Under the pieces are notes generated by a model. The model did no database searches and was not told the origin of the DNA. It saw only the letters and a program-made list of their open reading frames with translations. From Nevskia soli DSM 19509 (lineage in GTDB: Bacteria; Pseudomonadota; Gammaproteobacteria; Nevskiales; Nevskiaceae), in the NCBI RefSeq assembly GCF_000711955.1, contig NZ_JONR01000006.1, positions 212,148-276,147 on the forward strand: a stretch of 64,000 bases of DNA. Reading direction: 5' to 3'. A program made the position numbers and the translations under genes. This document shows positions 62,213 through 64,000 of this stretch, piece after piece (position 1 is the stretch's first letter; each line of letters opens with the position of its first letter).

Positions 62213-63454
62213 ATGCTCGAATGGGATGATGCACCCGCCAAGCCGAGCCACCAGCCCGCGCCGCCGCCGGTGCGCGCCGGCAACGGCGCCGCCCCGCAGC
62301 GCAGCCTGCACACCGTGCCCGCCAGCGGGCCTTCGGCCACCGTGCGCGTGCCGGCGGCGGACGAGTTCAAGCTGACGCACCCGCAGGCGCGGGTGGAATC
62401 CGGCGCCACCGGGCTGGAAGACGTGCAGATGGGCGCCCGCCGCATCCAGGTGGACGACAAGAAGATCATCAACTGCCGCGCGGACCTCAACCAGCTGGTG
62501 CCCTTCAAGTACGAATGGGCCTGGAAAAAGTACCTGGACGCCTGCAACAACCACTGGATGCCGCAGGAAATCAACATGTCCGCGGACATCGCCCTGTGGC
62601 AGGACCCGAACGGGCTGACCGAGGACGAGCGCACCATCATCAAGCGCAGCCTGGGCTTCTTCTCCACCGCGGACTCCCTGGTGGCGAACAACCTGGTGCT
62701 GGCCGTGTACCGCCACCTCACCAACCCGGAGTGCCGCCAGTACCTGCTGCGCCAGGCCTTCGAGGAGGCCATCCACACCCACGCCTACCAGTACTGCATC
62801 GAGAGCCTGGGCCTGGATGAGGCGGAAGTGTTCAACATGTACCGCGAGATCCCCAGCATCCACGACAAGGCCGCGTGGAGCCTGCCCTTCACCCAGAGCA
62901 TGGCCGACCCGGACTTCCACACCGGCACCCCGGAGACCGACCAGCGCCTGCTGCGCGACCTGATCGCGTTCTACGTGGTCTTCGAAGGCATCTTCTTCTA
63001 CGTGGGCTTCGTGCAGCTGCTCAGCTTCGGCCGCCGCAACAAGATGGTGGGCGTCTCCGAGCAGATCCAGTACATCATGCGCGACGAGTCCATGCACATG
63101 AACTTCGGCATCGACGTGATCAACCAGATCAAGATCGAAAACCCGCACCTGTGGACCGCCGCCTTCCAGCAGGAAGTGCTGCACATGATCGACGAGGCCA
63201 CCCAGCTCGAGATCCGCTACGCCCACGACACCATGCCCCGCGGCGTGCTGGGCCTCAACGCCAGCCAGTTCAACGAGTACCTGAAGTTCGTCGCCAACCG
63301 CCGCTGCTCGCAGATCGGCCTCAAGCAGCTCTACCCCGGCGCGGAAAACCCGTTCCCGTGGATGAGCGAGGTGATGGATTTGAAGAAGGAGAAGAACTTC
63401 TTTGAGACGCGGGTTACGGAATATCAGACGGGTGGGGCTTTGAGTTGGGATTGA
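62213..63454 (+). CDS. nrdB: Class Ia ribonucleotide reductase, small subunit
   Basis: A 413-residue NrdB, which holds the diiron-tyrosyl radical cofactor. Iron-ligand segments are FEEAIHTHAYQY, FEGIFFYVGFVQL and RDESMHMNFG, with the radical Tyr upstream of the second. The first 60 residues (Pro/Ala-rich, PSHQPAPPPVRAGNG) are a loose extension. The C-terminus ETRVTEYQTGGALSWD is the tail that docks NrdA. The ATG at 62213 follows AAGGAG by 8 bases. It is separated from nrdA by three hairpins and may be partly uncoupled from it. Confidence 0.96.
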   Translation: MLEWDDAPAKPSHQPAPPPVRAGNGAAPQRSLHTVPASGPSATVRVPAADEFKLTHPQARVESGATGLEDVQMGARRIQVDDKKIINCRADLNQLVPFKYEWAWKKYLDACNNHWMPQEINMSADIALWQDPNGLTEDERTIIKRSLGFFSTADSLVANNLVLAVYRHLTNPECRQYLLRQAFEEAIHTHAYQYCIESLGLDEAEVFNMYREIPSIHDKAAWSLPFTQSMADPDFHTGTPETDQRLLRDLIAFYVVFEGIFFYVGFVQLLSFGRRNKMVGVSEQIQYIMRDESMHMNFGIDVINQIKIENPHLWTAAFQQEVLHMIDEATQLEIRYAHDTMPRGVLGLNASQFNEYLKFVANRRCSQIGLKQLYPGAENPFPWMSEVMDLKKEKNFFETRVTEYQTGGALSWD

Positions 63455-63482
63455 TATTGAGTCCAGCAACAATGCATACAAA

Positions 63483-63512
63483 CAGGGACGGCTAAGCCGT
63501 CCCTGTTTTTTT
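63483..63512 (+). terminator. Rho-independent terminator after nrdB
   Basis: CAGGGACGGCT, loop AA, GCCGTCCCTG, then TTTTTTT. It ends the nrd unit. Confidence 0.95.
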
Positions 63513-63524
63513 GGGAGAACACAG

Positions 63525-63656
63525 CAGTGTCCGGGGAAAGTTGCATTGCAATCGTGTAATTGTCTGATTGTGTTTGGGTAATCGGCCCTAAGTGAGTGTT
63601 ATCGATTTCAGCTTCAGTTACGCAAAGCTTGGCGTTACTCCATCGAGGACATCGCC
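63525..63656. other. Probable left end and leader of an IS element
   Basis: AT-richer DNA than its surroundings (GTGTAATTGTCTGATTGTG) begins right after the nrdB terminator and leads into a transposase. The reading frame remains open upstream of its ATG. The outer inverted repeat cannot be fixed, because the other end lies outside the window. Confidence 0.45.
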
Positions 63657-64000
63657 ATGCACCAGGGCCGCTACGTCTTTGCGCAACTGCTGCAGCACTT
63701 GCCGCTGCACACGTTCCGGCGGCTGGTGACCAAGTACGACGGCAACCGCTACGCCAAGCGCTTCTCCTGCTTGGATCAATACCTTTCCATGGCCTTTGCG
63801 CAGTTGACCTATCGTGAAAGCCTGCGCGACATTGAGGTGTGCTTGCGGGCGCATCAGTCCAAGCTCCACCACCTGGGCTTTCGTTCCCGCGTTGCGCGCA
63901 GCACCCTGGCTGATGCCAATGAGACCCGCGACTGGCGCATCTATGCCGAGTTCGCGCAGGCCCTGATCAGCACTGCGCGAAGCTTGTACGCCAGCGAGCC
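63657..64000 (+). CDS. IS4-family transposase, N-terminal part
   Basis: A transposase cut by the window edge: 114 codons remain, with an open frame to base 64000. It reads MHQGRYVFAQLLQHLPLHTF, then VTKYDGNRYAKRFSCLDQYL and HLGFRSRVARSTLADANETR, which match the N-terminal DUF4372-type domain of IS4-like transposases. The DDE catalytic domain would lie beyond the window. It is inserted just after the nrdB terminator, in a position that harms no gene. Its codon use is more AT-rich than the host genes nearby. Confidence 0.88.
   Translation, partial: MHQGRYVFAQLLQHLPLHTFRRLVTKYDGNRYAKRFSCLDQYLSMAFAQLTYRESLRDIEVCLRAHQSKLHHLGFRSRVARSTLADANETRDWRIYAEFAQALISTARSLYASE

Overview
The window is a GC-rich chromosomal segment, densely coding on both strands. 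It is most likely from a gammaproteobacterium. The pointers are an OpgG-type glucan protein, a YheS-type ABC-F ATPase, a CrbS/CrbR-ActP-Acs acetate locus, RlmJ, and a class Ia NrdA with two N-terminal ATP-cone regions as in Pseudomonas. A Nevskiales/Xanthomonadales-like lineage would fit, but that is inference from gene content only. No rRNA, tRNA, CRISPR array or prophage was seen.

Layout. Positions 1-9000: 3' end of opgG, a Tat-lipoprotein/GMC oxidoreductase pair, tesB, an alpha/beta hydrolase, yheS, a DUF559 gene boxed by inverted hairpins, a YkgJ-like protein and a LysR regulator. 9000-16600: a redox/stress cluster (azoR, DoxX, pirin, ferritin-like protein, SDR), an MscS channel coupled to an MBL hydrolase, SRPBCC, DUF3429 and DUF938 proteins. 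16600-23500: two toxin-antitoxin loci (MazE-like/Doc with a trailing small ORF, and YefM/YoeB) on either side of MAPEG, CsbD and NTF2-like genes and a very large patatin-like phospholipase. 23700-30700: thiC with its TPP riboswitch, an ammonium transporter, NUDIX, PhyH and rlmJ. 30900-41200: response regulator crbR, an XRE regulator facing a DUF2834 gene, hybrid kinase crbS, then DUF485-actP and acs. 41200-46400: a RAYT transposase between two direct REP units, the otsB-otsA-glk trehalose/glucose block and an LpxH-like phosphoesterase. 46400-55740: a CysH-like reductase, a Ser/Thr kinase fused to a cyclic-nucleotide domain, and a MacAB-like exporter with one adaptor, one ATPase and two paralogous FtsX permease pairs. 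55740-64000: a DUF1338 protein, a secreted protein of unknown function, nrdA and nrdB, and the start of an IS4-type transposase cut by the window edge.

How the genes work together. The strongest functional unit is the acetate module: CrbS is a symporter-like sensor kinase, CrbR its probable response regulator, and DUF485/ActP and Acs take up and activate acetate. NrdA/NrdB make deoxyribonucleotides behind a promoter whose -10 lies in an NrdR-like box. OtsB/OtsA/Glk form a hexose-phosphate/trehalose unit. AzoR, DoxX and pirin, beside a LysR gene with a palindrome on its own start codon, look like a quinone or electrophile response.

The most unusual property of the window is the number of extragenic palindromes: at least eight sequence families and about thirty copies lie between genes. 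One family brackets its probable mobilising enzyme (RAYT). Another brackets a DUF559 nuclease-like gene in inverted orientation. The best leads for something new are that DUF559 unit, the small protein after Doc that carries a Fic-inhibitor-like motif, the YefM operator with altered cores at conserved spacing, and the kinase-cyclic-nucleotide fusion.
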